Positions 22,407-34,400 of a stretch of 64,000 nt of DNA are shown one piece after another; positions within the stretch are counted from its first letter, which is position 1; each line of letters begins with the position of its first letter. The position numbers and the translations under genes are program-made. The notes beneath the pieces were generated by a model. The model was not told where the DNA came from. It ran no database searches and saw nothing but the letters and a program-made list of their open reading frames with translations. Origin of the DNA: Anastrepha obliqua (Eukaryota; Arthropoda; Insecta; Diptera; Tephritidae); the NCBI RefSeq assembly GCF_027943255.1, contig NC_072893.1:38524001-38588000 (forward strand). The letters are read 5' to 3'.

Positions 22407-23330
22407 GGGGTTAGGGGTAGTCAGAGGCAATAATTAAATACATCATGTTTCGACTTCACTTAAGCAAAATTAAAAAAAAAAATAATAATTAATAATTATA
22501 AAAGTTATCGTTGTTTGTGTGCAGCCCGTTTCTCCAGAAGTCCCTTGCCGTGATCATCACAAGTTCTTGGAAATTCATCTAAAATCAATCGAACAAGAGA
22601 AATTAGTTTCATTAATAGATAATCTTGTGCCTGATCAAAGTTTTCCCGGCGGCCTCAGGATATATTTTTCAGATTTTTGAGAAAAAATCCGACAATGAAC
22701 TGTTTAAAGAAATTGAAATTTTTGAAAAAAAAATCCTTCATCAGGTACGAGATTTTTATGTTTTTCAAAAGCAGTATAGATTTTATTGAAATCTACCAAG
22801 CGGTAGATCACCAGTTCGAAACACACATATTTTCAGGAAAAGGCATTTAAAGTTTTGCTATCGATTCATTAGTTACACGAATTATTTAACTACTTACACT
22901 GTGTCATCTATTCCTGTGCCATAAAATAGTTCTTCAGCCGTCGTAGCAGTTTCCAAAATATCGATTTGCTGTTGCCTGCGTAGCATTCTACCTTCTCGAG
23001 TGTTATCGTTAGCGCGCTTATCTGCCACTTTCATACGAGCAGCATCCAGCTACTTGCTCTCGAATATTCCGGAGCGCCCGAGCGCCCTTTGTTAATTTTT
23101 GAATAACTCGTATTTGTCGGATGCATTTCAAATTTTTCAAATTTTCACACAAAATATTTAAGATATTCGGCGGCCGCCGTAGCCGAATGGGTTGGTGCGT
23201 GACTACCATTCGGTGAAACATCAAAATTAAGAAAAGCCCTTTCTAATATATGTACATATATTATATAAGACATTATACTTTAATGCAAAAAAAAAACATT
23301 TTTTTTTAATTCTGACTACCCCTAGCCCCT
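22407..23330. mobile_element. MITE family C, copy 1 (about 924 bp with nested SINE)
   Basis: The left end GGGGTTAGGGGTAGTCAGA is matched by the right end reversed, GGGGCTAGGGGTAGTCAGA. Four-base flanks are TTAT on both sides. The interior matches copy 2 (35610 onward), for example CCCGTTTCTCCAGAAGTCCC, TGATCATCACAAGT and GCGCCCTTTGTTAATT. An extra section at about 22880-23070 is absent from copy 2. It does not code. Confidence 0.8.
23167..23268 (+). mobile_element. tRNA-headed SINE fragment nested in MITE C
   Basis: GCCGTAGCCGAATGGGTTGG (box A-like) is followed by TGCGTGACTACCATTCGGTG and AAACATCAAAATTAAGAAAA. Box B and the 3' segment are missing. Confidence 0.65.
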
Positions 23331-23572
23331 TATACCGAAGACGTCGTGGCTAGAAAGTGTGTGTGTGTGCGCATTTTTCTTGTGTTTGACTGTTTCTTGT
23401 CCTTCTTTTTGTTTGTTTATTGATGGAGTCATACGGCACGGCGAATTCGGAAGGCGCAATATTCTTCTCTATCATTCTTGGCGCGCAAAAGAGATAGCGT
23501 CCCGTTGCCCTTTGGGCAGCCAGTTATCTACCGCTAGTGGTGAGTACCCAGCACTAAGCAGCTGATCAGGTA

Positions 23573-24467
23573 TGTGAGGTGTGTTCAAAAAGTATCGCGA
23601 ATTTTGAATTTTCGCTGGTTACGTATATTTGAATTTCGATTTTTTGCGGCGATATGTCATGTTTCTCACAAATGCCGACGAGTTCGGCCATTTTGAATGT
23701 TAACTTAATTGTTGACAGCTGTTTTGCTTGCACGTGTTTCGGCTCGTCTTCGATTTTTCAAAAATATGGATCAAAGAACCTGCATCAAATTTTGTGTGAA
23801 AAATGAAATTAAGTGCGCGGATGCATTGCGAATGTTGACTGTGACGGTGAAACCAAAGCTCAATCATCTCAATGGAGCTTCCATCCAAACCAAGACCGAA
23901 AAAAGCGCGCCAAGTTCGGTGAAATGTAAACATTTTTCTTACCGTTTTCTTCGATTGCAGAGGCGTTGTTTATTATGAGTTCTTGCCACAGGGTAAAACG
24001 GTCAATAAAGAATATTACCTGCAAGTCATGCGCAATTTGCGCCAAGCAATCCGCCAGAAACACCCGGATTTGTGGAAGAACAAAAATTGGCTCTTGCATC
24101 ACGATAACGCCCCTGTCCCTGCTCGCACATCGTTGCTTGTGCGCGATTTTTGGCCAAAAATAACACCCTAATGATGCCACAGCCACCGTATTTCCCAGAT
24201 CTGACCCCCGTGACTTTTTCTTGTTTCTGAAACTGAAGAGGCCCATGAAAGGACGACGCTACGCTGCGATGGACGAGATAAAGACGACCTGAATAAGATA
24301 AAAAAAATGATTTTTTGAAGTGCTTCGAAGATTGGAAAAAAGTTTGCAGAAGTGCATAGTATCTCATGGGGATTACTTTGAAGGGGACAAAATAGCTATT
24401 AATGAATAAATAAATAATTTTTGAAAATACACAAAATTCGCTATACTTTTAGAACACACCTCGTATG
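23573..24467 (+). mobile_element. Mariner element, internally deleted, with terminal repeats
   Basis: The left end GAGGTGTGTTCAAAAAGTAT and the reversed right end GAGGTGTGTTCTAAAAGTAT are inverted repeats. Plus-frame pieces are IKFCVKNEIKCADALRMLTV (N-terminal DNA-binding helix, about 23790-23845), then after a large deletion RGVVYYEFLPQGKTVNKEYY (about 23960), HHDNAP with the second catalytic Asp at about 24100, and the PDLTP and LKRPMKGRR blocks in shifted frames. The first catalytic region is deleted. It is a recent-looking but dead copy. Confidence 0.82.
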
Positions 24468-25409
24468 TCTCAGGTACTCAATAATGAGGAGATGACAATT
24501 TATTTGCGTTGACTAATTTTTACTTCAATAAATCAATAAAAAAGATTCCCTGTGCTGCGCAGCAAGGCAAATAGAGTTTTTGCTTGCCTTTAAATTCAAC
24601 TCGACACTTATTATATCTACTATTCCACTTGAATTGCATCATAAACAGAATATTTTCCAATAAGGTTTCAGCCTTTCAGTAAAGCAGTTTTGTGTCGCCA
24701 CTGCACACATACATACTCATATAAATTTGCAGCACCACAATGCAGTGGTCTCTTAATTAAATGAATAAGCTGCACCTATGCAGTATTTACTTCCTACACA
24801 GTTTACAAAATTCTGTATTTATTTTTTCTAATTCGCATTGAATAACAGTTAACTCTACAAACCAGCAAATAATGCAGGCTCCAATTAGTCCACAAAACCA
24901 GCTTTGTTTCAATAGCTTCTAGACTATAGTAAAAATCTAGTTCATATTTACAAAAGCTTCGACTGCTACCTGACATTTTGCTGACCAGAGTACTTTTACA
25001 CAGGCACACACACACACGCACACCTGCATTTATATTCGCATTAAGGGATTGAATTAATTTATTTGCTTGTTTACCTGATTCAATGCTCCGATAGAAGCTA
25101 TCTTATTGCCAATGCATTGTAATGCTGACACTGGATTGTGGCCCAACACATCCGCTTCCACACACAAGCGTACGTGTGCGTTGGGATGTGTGGGGATGTG
25201 AGCATTGAATTACATTCTGGCATGAAATCAATTTCTCCTTGGCCTTTGTGGTTTGTACATTCACTCATACATATCTACATTAAGCTTTCAGTTTGTTCTC
25301 TAACCCAAGGCCAGGTGGCATGATTTGAGTGAGTGTGACTTTTTCCTTTTCTTTTCTACAAATTTATTAAGAATTTGATGCCGTAGTTTGTTGCTTAGTT
25401 TAATTTTTT
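24468..25409. other. No gene seen
   Basis: AT-rich intergenic DNA with CA-type simple repeats near 25005-25022. Short open frames here have no recognisable motif. Confidence 0.5.
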
Positions 25410-25997
25410 TTTTGAAGTGAAACTTCTTAGGCGTCGATGGATGAGCGAGAATGGAGAGTAAAATTTCAAGGCCACGCAACGTTTTGGGCATTTTCGTTCC
25501 GCGAGAGAGAAAAAAGATATAAAGTAGAGGAAAGAGAGAGAGAGAACTATACCTCATATATATCTTAGATACACTTTACGCTATTTTTCTTGAGGTTTTC
25601 CTTGTGGCTGCTATTTTCTAGTGCGAAGTAACACTGCCTACCTTTTGCCGCTTGTTTGTTTGTGCAAACTTTTAGGAAATATTTCTTTGGTGCATACTGT
25701 TTGGGGCGTTTTTGGACCCAATTTTTTCGGGTTTTTTGCTTGTGCTTATTTCCGTTTCCTGCCTAGTGCTTGTGCGTACTATAGAGGGCTTTCCATTCCG
25801 GCGTCGGATTTATTGGTATTGCCTTGTGGTAATTTGTGCCGTTGCTGCGGTCCTGGAATTGCTGCGTTTGTGCGGGTGATAAACGCTCGGAGTAGTGCAA
25901 GTTGTTGCCACGGTTTGTGTCCGGCATTTACCTACACCGGTCGACCCTTCTCCGTTTTTTTTTAATTTTGTCTATTTGTATTCTCTGCAAATGTTGG
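25410..25997 (+). repeat. Dispersed repeat E, copy 1, with Cys-rich open frame
   Basis: Matches 42003-42620 in reverse orientation over roughly 590 bases, including CGATGGATGAGCGAGAATGG, a GAGA-rich tract and TACACCGGTCGACC. A frame at 25621-25965 (114 codons) contains NLCRCCGPGI and CCHGLCPAFTYTGRPF and stays open across the matching part in both copies. I do not recognise the protein. It could be a retrotransposon LTR or untranslated part rather than a gene. Confidence 0.6.
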
Positions 25998-26286
25998 CCT
26001 TGAAAGTTTCACGTCTGCTATGTGTGTAACGCACTTCTTTTTATTCTTTGATTGCTAAATGCGGTGCATAGTTATTTATTTATTTAGTCGACTCAATTGT
26101 AGCAATGTTGTAGGCAGAGTGTCAACTAAATGCTGGTTAATGCTGCTTTTGCAATTAAATTCTTGTGTAAATAAATATTTGTATATTTAGTCGAGTGCTG
26201 ATTTTCCATACATAAAACTTTGTAACTTTAATTGTGAATCGTTAGCTGCTTATCTTGCGTGAAAATTTATTTATTTGCATAATTAA
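25998..26286. other. No gene seen
   Basis: AT-rich spacer before the piggyBac element. Confidence 0.5.
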
Positions 26287-26290
26287 TTAA

Positions 26291-28741
26291 CCCTCCGATG
26301 TTCATATGGGTCTGGCCAGACCCATTCGATCTTTAAATGTATGTAGATCTTTTATTTTTAATATCTGAGGCTTCTTAGTCCATGACTTCCTAAAGTGTAG
26401 TGTGCTGAACACAATGAAGTAGCAAAATTAAGATTTTTGCTATATTTGTTGTAAAAATAATAATTTTAAACTAATTTCGTCAATTAAGCTCACATGGGTC
26501 TGTGCAGACCCATATAAGCTTCTCATGTAAATTGGTTAACCGTTAGGTGTAAACAACTAAACTGTTAGCGGAGGCAGCGGCAGAGATACTTTTTTAGTTG
26601 ACATTTGAAAATTAAAGTGAACATGTGTTTTTTAATTAGTGGGAAGTGTTTTTTTAAATAAAATGGAACAAGTAAATATGGATGAAATTGATGTGATGAC
26701 GCGTTTGCTTCGTAAGCTAAGTGCAGCAAATGTGAGTCCGGAAGAACGTCAGCGACTTCAGGCACAAATTGAAGAAATTATGGGACAGGAGTCCGATCCA
26801 TTTGAAACAAGTGGCGACGTAGAAGATGATGAATATTTTCCAGATAAAGATGACTTCGGTGAAGTATCAGATATATAACAGGAAATCGAGTTAGAGGCTT
26901 TTCTGGATGAAAACCATGATGATATTGAGGATTTGTATAGAGAAGCTATCACCCTTCAGGCTCCAACCACAATGGAATCATGCAGCACATCTATTACCCA
27001 GGGCCTTATATACAGGTCGAAAGATGGTAAGATGTGGAATTCAAATCCTCCACCACCTGGAAGGCCTCGTTGTCACAATGTTACAACTTTTACTCGCAAA
27101 GGGCCACTACGAGGAGCGTTACTGAGTCATAAAGCTCTTTTCAAGCTATTGCTGTCTCCTGAAATCGTAAGTATCATTGTGCGAGAAACCAACCGAAAAG
27201 CCGTTGAAGAGTTTCGTTTATGGAATGAAAAGCATCCCAGTAATAAACAGCGTTCTTGGGTAATGACTAACGAAGACGAAATGTATGCTTTTTTTGGGAT
27301 GCTACTTATGTTGCTGGTGTATTCCACTCGAATTCTCAGCCAGCGAAAGAATTGTGGGCAAGTTACAATATGCCAATTTATAAGGCCACTATGTCATTGA
27401 ATCGGTTCAAGAGCTTAACTACTTTCATCCGTTTCGATAACAGTGGTACTCGTGCTGAAAGGTTGAAGCAAAGCAAATCTGCTGCCCTGGACGATGTATG
27501 ACTCATGCTGATGGCCAATTTAGAGAAAGCATACACTCCGGATTGTCATGTAACCGTCGATGAACAGTTATTTCCATATCGTGGGCGCACTCGATTCATC
27601 CAATATATTCCGAGTAAGTCGGCAAAATACGGGATGAAAGTGTGGTGGATTTGTGACTCTGTTTCAAACTACCCTTTGAAAGGTATAATTTATACCGGAA
27701 AACCACCAGGTGGCCAGCGAGAAACGAATCAAGGTGAACGGGTCATCATGAAATTGATGGAAAATTATATGAACAGCGGTAGGACTGTTTATGCTGACAA
27801 TTTTTTTTCAACATACAACTTGGCAGAAATGTTGATGGATCGTCGGTACCGTAAGAAAAAATAAGACCTTCATTCCGCTTGAATTGCTTAGCCCGAAGCG
27901 TAATGTTAAAAGCACTTTATTTTGTTATCACAATAATAATATCGCTCTCTGCTTGTATATGGCAAAGCCGAAAAACCCAGTAATTATTATTTGTTATCCA
28001 CTGCCCATTACCGTCAAAGCACCGATCCATTGAAAGGATTCAAGCCAGATCAAATTTTGGACTACAATAAATTTAAAGCGGGGGTAGATACAATGGATCA
28101 AATGTTGACTGGCTATTCGTGCAAACGCTCGACAAACCGTTGGCCACTGGCAATGTTTTATCATATGCTTGATATTGCCGGTTTGGCCTTATTCAACATA
28201 TATGACGAGCTGAATCCGGCAATGCAGAGTGATAAGAGACGCTCATTTATCATTGAATTGGCACGGCAGCTAGTTATCCCACATATGACGAAACGGGCGA
28301 CTAACCCATTAGTATGGAGGTTTGCTCATATAAGACAAGCAATGAATCTTTTCAATATCAAGGTGAGTATGAATTAAATACATTATTTCGCTACTTTTAG
28401 GTACCGGAATCTTGTCCATCGACATCAGATGCAGCACAGAACAATCATATGCTCAAGTTGCTTCAACACGGTCATCGTGCTACCATTGTGCTGCTTCTTC
28501 TCCGAAAAAGCGACGTAAAACTCGTTATAACTGCAGCAAATGTGATCGTCCCATATGTCTTAATGAACATTCCATGCATCTATATAGTTGTAAACCCAAT
28601 TGCTCTTCGTAATTAATACTAATCCGTTCAAATAAATAAATAAAATTATTTTTAAAACCGTATTTCTTACATTATTTGTATGGGTCTGGGCAGACCCTTA
28701 TGATGCACTTACCGCATCATAAGGCACCGAACATCGGAGGG
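26291..28741 (+). mobile_element. piggyBac-like transposon (2451 bp), transposase broken
   Basis: Perfect TTAA flanks (26287-26290, 28742-28745) and 13-bp inverted ends CCCTCCGATGTTC. The transposase runs from about 26663 to 28612. It has an acidic N-terminus, the DDE-type domain with all three expected Asp residues (VTVDEQLFPYRG at about 27556, VYADNFFS at about 27790, DTMDQM at about 28090) and a C-terminal Cys/His zinc domain (CYHC ... CSKC ... C, 28480-28606). Damage: in-frame TAA at 26876, a frame shift near 27310, a TGA at 27499 in the restored frame, a frame shift at the A-run near 27857, and a shift or small intron near 28370-28500. Known role: cut-and-paste into TTAA. Apart from the lesions the copy is well preserved. 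Confidence 0.92.
26306..28699. repeat. Three subterminal palindromes in the piggyBac element
   Basis: ATGGGTCTGGCCAGACCCAT at 26306-26325 is a perfect 20-bp palindrome. Near-identical sites lie at 26494-26513 (two central bases differ) and 28680-28699, with two sites near the left end and one near the right. They resemble in layout the internal repeats that piggyBac transposases bind. Confidence 0.8.
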
Positions 28742-28745
28742 TTAA

Positions 28746-31062
28746 TGGAATTGGCAGAATGTGAGGGAGAGTAACGAAACATTGCTAAGTAAACGAGATA
28801 AAAAGTAGATACTGACCCTTGAGGTAAAGCATATAAGAAAGTTATGAAGAGCGTGAGAGGACCAAAAACCTCCCAACCCACATGCCCTGTCTTGCTGGGA
28901 AAGGTGGTCCTTTACCTATTTCCACCCCAGAGCCCTGTAGAGGTAACGGACTTACATACCTCCCCCCCCGCACTCAGAAGAGTATACGGTCTCAAAAGAA
29001 GAGGCATTGGCCGCTCTTACGAGAATTAGCGACGCAGAAGCTCCAGGTCCAGATGGTGTCTCCAATATTGCTTTCAAAGCAGCGGTCCCAGCGAGTCCAG
29101 AACTTTTTGCTGAACTTTACACTGAGTGTATCAAGTCTAGTATATTTCCCAGGAGATGGAAGCGACAGCGCTTAGTGGTGCTGCTATAACCGGGCAAATT
29201 ACCAAATGATCCATCAGCATACCGACCCTTATGTCTGTTAGATACAGTGGGAAAGGTACTAGAAAGAATCATCCGTGGGAGGTTGCTGAAATACCTAGAG
29301 GGGCCAACAGGACTTGCGGAGCGACAATTTGGCTTCAGGCGAGCAAGATGCTCTGTCGACGCCATTCGACTGGTGGTCGAAATAGCAAGCGAGGCTATTA
29401 ACAGGACAGGTGGGGCATTCGGTTCTATGAAATATTACGCTGGCATAACGTTGGACATAAAGAACGCTTTCAACTCAGCAAATTGGACGCTAATTCTTTC
29501 AGCACTGAGTGGTCTTGGAGTGCCTTCGTACCTGCTTCGGATTATCCGGAGCTATTTCGAAGGCAGGAATCTTGAATACGACACAGACTACGGACCTCAG
29601 AAATACAAATACAGTGACAAGTGAAGTACCGCAAGGCTCGGTTCTCGGCCCTACTTTGTGGAACGCAATGTGCGACGGCATCCTCAAAATGGGGCTGCCC
29701 ATTAATGCGACACTGGTAGAATACGCAGACGATATTGAGCTGGTTGTAACGGGGAAACAGGTCATTGATGTGGTAGCCACGGTGTGATAGCGAGGATTGA
29801 GCGCTGGTTATACAAAGCCAAGCTCCAGTTAGCAGCGTAAAAAACTGAAGCAGTCTTTTTGAGCAAAAAGAAGAAGAGGGAGAGTTTGACGGTAAATGTC
29901 AGTGGTCTCAACATCCAGTCCAAGCTGGCTATACAGTACTTAGGGGTTATGATTGACTCGCGCATGACCTTCAGAGAGCACGCAGTGAAAGTCAGTACGA
30001 AAGGCGCCGTAGTTGCAAATGCTTTAACACGGTTGCTGCCGAACATTGGGAGAGCCCAAGGTGCAAGAAGGAGACTTCTATTTACTGTGACATACTCCAT
30101 CCTGTTATATCCCGCTCCGATTTGGTCCCAAGACCGAGAAATACACCTACGAGGGGCCAGGCAGGTTTATAGCGTGAGTGATTTGAGAGTAGCCTGTTCA
30201 TATTGGACAATATCTGATGATGCAATTTGCGAGATTGCGGGAAAAATTACACTGGATATCCGAGCAAGTGAACTAAACCGTCTCTATCTAAGGCAAGGTG
30301 CAAAACCTTCAAGGGCCTAAAGTTGGCACAGAGAATGGCGTCATTTGACGAATGGCAGCGACGATGGGATCATTCTTTTAAAGGCCACTGGACGCATAAA
30401 CGATGCTGAGCGGACATGGGTGCTTTCAGTATTACCTGCATCGGATTGGTCTTTCCGCTTCACCACTCTGCCCTACCTGCCCAGAGAATGTGGAAGACGC
30501 ACGACATGTACTCTTCTACTGTCCAAGATTCGCAAGAGAACGTGAAGAGTTAGCCACTGTCCTTGGAAGACAGTGAAGTGAGACTAATTTAACTGGCAGT
30601 ATGAGCATTTCAAAGCACTGCTCTGAAGTTTTCCAAGCAAGTATTACGTACGCAACACAAGCAAGACGAAGAAAGGCGAACAATAGAGCTGTTTCAGTAC
30701 CGGCAGCTAGAGCAAAATAATATTAACACCCTGTGCCGCGTCTGATCACACTGAACTTCCCGACAAGTGCTAAAGCTAAAATGAAATAGTGTTCCAGAGG
30801 AGGTCGACTCAGAGATGCCGAGAACAATTACGGACGCTTGAGTTAATGACTCACGACCATACCATACGCAGACAAGACGGTAATGCACACGACATTACTG
30901 CACACTTTCGAAGTTCCATTTACTTCTTAATGGAGTAATGGAGACTATCAGCGACGTTTAACCTCCATACGTCGTAGGTAGAAAGCCTGGACGCAGGTTT
31001 CTTTTGTGGTTGATATCCACAATCCTTTCCCACAAAAAAAAACAAAAAACAAAAAAAAATTT
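28746..31062 (+). mobile_element. R1-like LINE, second copy, decayed
   Basis: It starts directly after the piggyBac TTAA in the pre-polymerase linker (VMKSVRGPKTSQPTCP at about 28841). Polymerase blocks follow: APGPDGVSNIAFK (29040), SAYRPLCLLDT (29212), RQFGFRRARCSVDAI (29320), LDIKNAFNSANW (first palm Asp, 29452), SEVPQGSVLGPTLWN (29620), YADDIELVV (active site kept, 29720), then IQYLGVMIDSRMTF and a decayed C-terminal zinc knuckle (about 30470-30550). Stops at 29032, 29187, 29622, 29785 and later, plus shifts. It ends in an A-rich tail at about 31034-31062. The linker and polymerase match the copy at 4393-7436. Confidence 0.85.
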
Positions 31063-31805
31063 AGAATAGTTTTCTGCGTAGAAGACTAAGCGAACGGGTA
31101 AATAATTTGATTACTGGTCACCCACGAAGCAGTCAAACATTTTGTCTCCTCTATCACTATCGCTTTTTCCCCCTCCAATTCTCAGAAAGCTTATGAAATA
31201 ATTTTTCTCCTCGCACCTGAACCTTGACGTGTTGGTTGTGCTTGCGGGCATTTGCAAAGGGCTAGACTGTGCCAACGGAATAATTAGAGAGGCTAACCTG
31301 CAGATGACAGACAAAGACAGGTACAAGTCCGTCCGTATTCTGAAACCACAAGTTCCGAAATATCCAGAAGCGGCTGTGCCCAGTGGGACAGCAGTGTTCC
31401 AACTTGGTAGTAGTTATGAAATGCAATTTTTCTTTCTTCCCCGATATGTCGCATCAACCCAGCTCTCAGTACCCGGTTAAAGAGGATTCTAAAATCTACG
31501 GTGATCTAGTAGCTCGTGTGCAGGGCTTAGGCACGAGTGATGGTCATTTTACTACATCAGTACTGGATAATCGGCAAGCTACTGGGGTTTTACGCCTATT
31601 AACCCAACTAATAATAGGAAAGCTAATATTGTATAAGCCACGATTTCGAAAGTGATCTGTTGGATCGAACAGTCGTCGGCGACGTGGTCTAAACAGACTA
31701 CACAGATGAAGAGAATATCTCTTGGATATACGCAGTGTCCAAAAATCTGACTGCAAAGCCCACAACTGATCCGAAAATCACTGACGCGTAAACCAAATCG
31801 GATGA
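31063..31805. other. Unrecognised sequence with short open frames
   Basis: Frames at 31229-31480 and 31383-31655 (plus) and 31544-31765 (minus) have mixed composition but no motif I recognise. They could be the remnant of a retroelement. Confidence 0.3.
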
Positions 31806-31976
31806 CGCCCCATATTTTAAATTATAAAAATATTTTTTTTTGTTTTTAATTTTTGTATGTAAAAAAAGTTAAATAAAAAGCCTGAAAAATTTAAATAACG
31901 TTTTTCGTTTTTATTATTGTAAAAAAAAATTCGTGAAAACACCCGAAATTTTCGAGCTATAGACCACCGGGACCCC
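31806..31976 (-). mobile_element. MITE family A, half copy
   Basis: Read on the minus strand from 31976 it begins GGGGTCCCGGTGGTCTATAG and follows the left 170 bases of the copy at 4034-4308 (CTCGAAAATTT, GGGTGTTTTC, CAGGCTTTTTATTT, TTACATACAAA). The other end is missing. Confidence 0.75.
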
Positions 31977-33074
31977 TTATTGTTAAAAACGGATTATTTG
32001 CGCCTAAATTCACCTACACATTTTTTCTTAAAATTGTCTTTAGATATGAAGTTATTAGTAATGCAAAAGTATAGAGTAAGCCTATACCTGCGTTTAATTA
32101 AAAACTTTAAACTCCATCTCAAAATTAATTTAATAGTTCTATAGCCATAGAAAAAACATTTTTGTCACTCAATTGATTTAATATGGCCATCAAAAAACCA
32201 CCGAACACTTTGTGTGAAATATTATATTATTTTGCTTATTTACAAAAAAATTATATATAATTCAAAAAAAATCTGCCGCATTACAAAAAAAGTAGGGTTA
32301 ACAACCACAAAATGTCAGCGAATACATCCGCAACAGGCAGACATCAAGTATTACTGATGGCAGTGATTTAAAGTTGCGCAAAAAATGTTAACAATGAGTT
32401 TATTTATATGTAAAACAGAGCGAAGCAAATGAAGACAAAAAACAAACAAAAAAATAAATAAATAAAACAAAAATATTCTGGTTAAATAGTAACGAGAATT
32501 GAGCACTTAAAAAGAGCATTAAAAGGGACTGCCGAATAAAAAGAGATTTACCAGAATTAAAAAAAAATGTGTTCCTTTATTACAAATGGCGCAAATGGTT
32601 TAAAACTGTTTTATGGAGGATCGTTAGCTCCTGGGGATGCTACGACTTCTACCATGCAGCTCAACTTCAATTATTTCCGTGATTTTATCTATCATACATT
32701 AAATGGATAATGAAACGATTATTACTCTACTTTGATCTTGAACTCTACTTTGATTTTCTCTGACACAGACTGTAGTTCTTTAGCCACATCAAGCCCTTAG
32801 CCTATATACAACCTACTGCTGTTTTCTTAATTGCGTCATATTTGCCCAGACTGCGAAAGTATGCAAGAGAACTGAGGTAACTACGTTTGCCAGGAATCTT
32901 CGTCTGATAAACTTTGGGCCTACAATACTAGGTAAGATACTTGAAAGTGCAGCTTGGATGTTCGCCGCTTTATTTACCGCATAATCGGTATGAGAATTAA
33001 AGTTGAGTCTGCGGTCATGTCGCCTAAGTATTTCAACTCAGATTGTGAGGGTGTATTTTGTTCTCCACTTTTCA
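31977..33074. other. No gene seen
   Basis: AT-rich spacer; nothing recognisable. Confidence 0.45.
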
Positions 33075-33119
33075 GGGGTGCCGGTGGTCTAAAAGTCGAA
33101 AATTTTGGGTATTTTCAGG
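33075..33119 (+). mobile_element. MITE family A, terminal scrap
   Basis: GGGGTGCCGGTGGTCTAAAA, then GTCGAAAATTTTGGGTATTT; only the first 45 bases of family A are present. Confidence 0.6.
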
Positions 33120-33375
33120 CCACGTTGCTCACGCGCAAAGGTCCTAAAATCGTGCGCAGAATCTTTCTCTCAAAGAGAGTCACGTCAGTCGCAGATTAGG
33201 GTTAATGTCAACAGCCGTGAAAAATATCGCAAGTGTGATAAATTTGCCCCCGTCCGTGATAATAAAGTGTGATCAAATTGGAGGTACTTCTTCCAATAGG
33301 GTACTTTTGGCAGATCACGCATGACTACTCTCAAACTAAATACATAATTTCTTTCAGTATTCATTGACAATTCAT

Positions 33376-33845
33376 CATGGATAGATTTACGCCTCAACAA
33401 CGTTCACAAATCGTATAATTTATATTACGAAAATCCACACTCTGTGAGAAGTGTTCATTACGCGCTCAGGCCAATTTATGATATTCAGTGATGAGGCCCA
33501 TTTTTGGCTACGTCAATGAGCAAAACTGCTGTATTTGGACTAAGCAGCAATCCGAAGCCATTCAGGAATATCCATCGAAAACAACCGCTTGGTGAGGCCT
33601 ATTGGATGGAGAAATCATGGGCCCATATTTTTTCAAATAGTGAATGGCGAGCGCTATAGTGCCATGATAAACGAATTTTCGATGCCGGATTTCTGAATTA
33701 AATCCATTTGGTTCCAACCAGACCCCATCAAGGCGCTACTTGCCACACAGCTCGTGAAGCAATGGATTTACTGCGTCGCTGTTTCGGTTTGTGCTGAGCA
33801 ATTTATTTCTCGTCTCGGACCAGATCAGATCAAGATCGTGTGATA
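33376..33845 (+). mobile_element. Mariner-like relic of the 44.9-kb family
   Basis: It begins MDRFTPQQRSQIV (the DNA-binding start of this family), then jumps to FSDEAHFWL (first catalytic Asp, 33482), IVNGERYSAMINEFSMPDF (33638) and a broken SIWFQPD block (33708). Internal deletion and stops make it inactive. Confidence 0.7.
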
Positions 33846-33849
33846 TCAC

Positions 33850-34400
33850 ACCTTTGAACTTTTAGGTGTTGAGGTGATTGTTGAGCGATGGGGGCGAAAA
33901 CCACACTGATGCTATAATCTACCAGTAAAGTCTCTGCCGCACATATGAAGCGGTTCGCCAGCAAACTCGAGAACTATTTGTAGCAGATGCTGAGTCGTGT
34001 GATACTACGATAGTTTTCACATCACGTCTTGACCACTTTTTTGTGGATCGCACTTATCTATTTAACACCCACGTGTGAGGAACAGTTTTTTTTTTCTCCA
34101 TAGTCTCAATTTGAACTTGTGTACCACTGCTACTCCATACTCGTTCAGAGGATTGCCGTTCAGTGGTAATTCCCTCGTCACCAGGTGCTTTGTTGTTTTT
34201 CATACAATTGATAATCCTTATTACACTTCGAGTGCCAGACCCTGTAGCTCATTTAGCGTTGCCTGTGGTTTGCAGATGTCATCTCCAGCATAACTTTTCA
34301 TATCTGCATGTTCCTCTATTGGTGGCAAAGGTGTAAACAGCTCATGCAAATATTCTCGCCAACGCTTCATTACATGATTCTCCTCAGTGAAAGTTATTGC
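33850..34400 (-). mobile_element. LINE relic, polymerase N-side (minus)
   Basis: Minus frames give TEENHVMKRWREYLHELFTP (34365), TRELPLNGNPLNEYGV (34165) and FRPHRSTIN-like pieces near 33890 in broken frames. The EEN..MKRW.EY..ELF pattern is the usual start of the RTE/R2-like polymerase region. It is too decayed for a firm clade. Confidence 0.45.

Noticed and set aside
23359..23565. 68-codon plus frame with a hydrophobic start
   Set aside because: No motif, no partner exon; it lies between a MITE and a mariner and looks like chance.
26291..28741. A domesticated piggyBac-derived host gene
   Set aside because: In-frame stops, shifts and intact terminal repeats with TTAA flanks indicate a dead transposon, not a co-opted gene.
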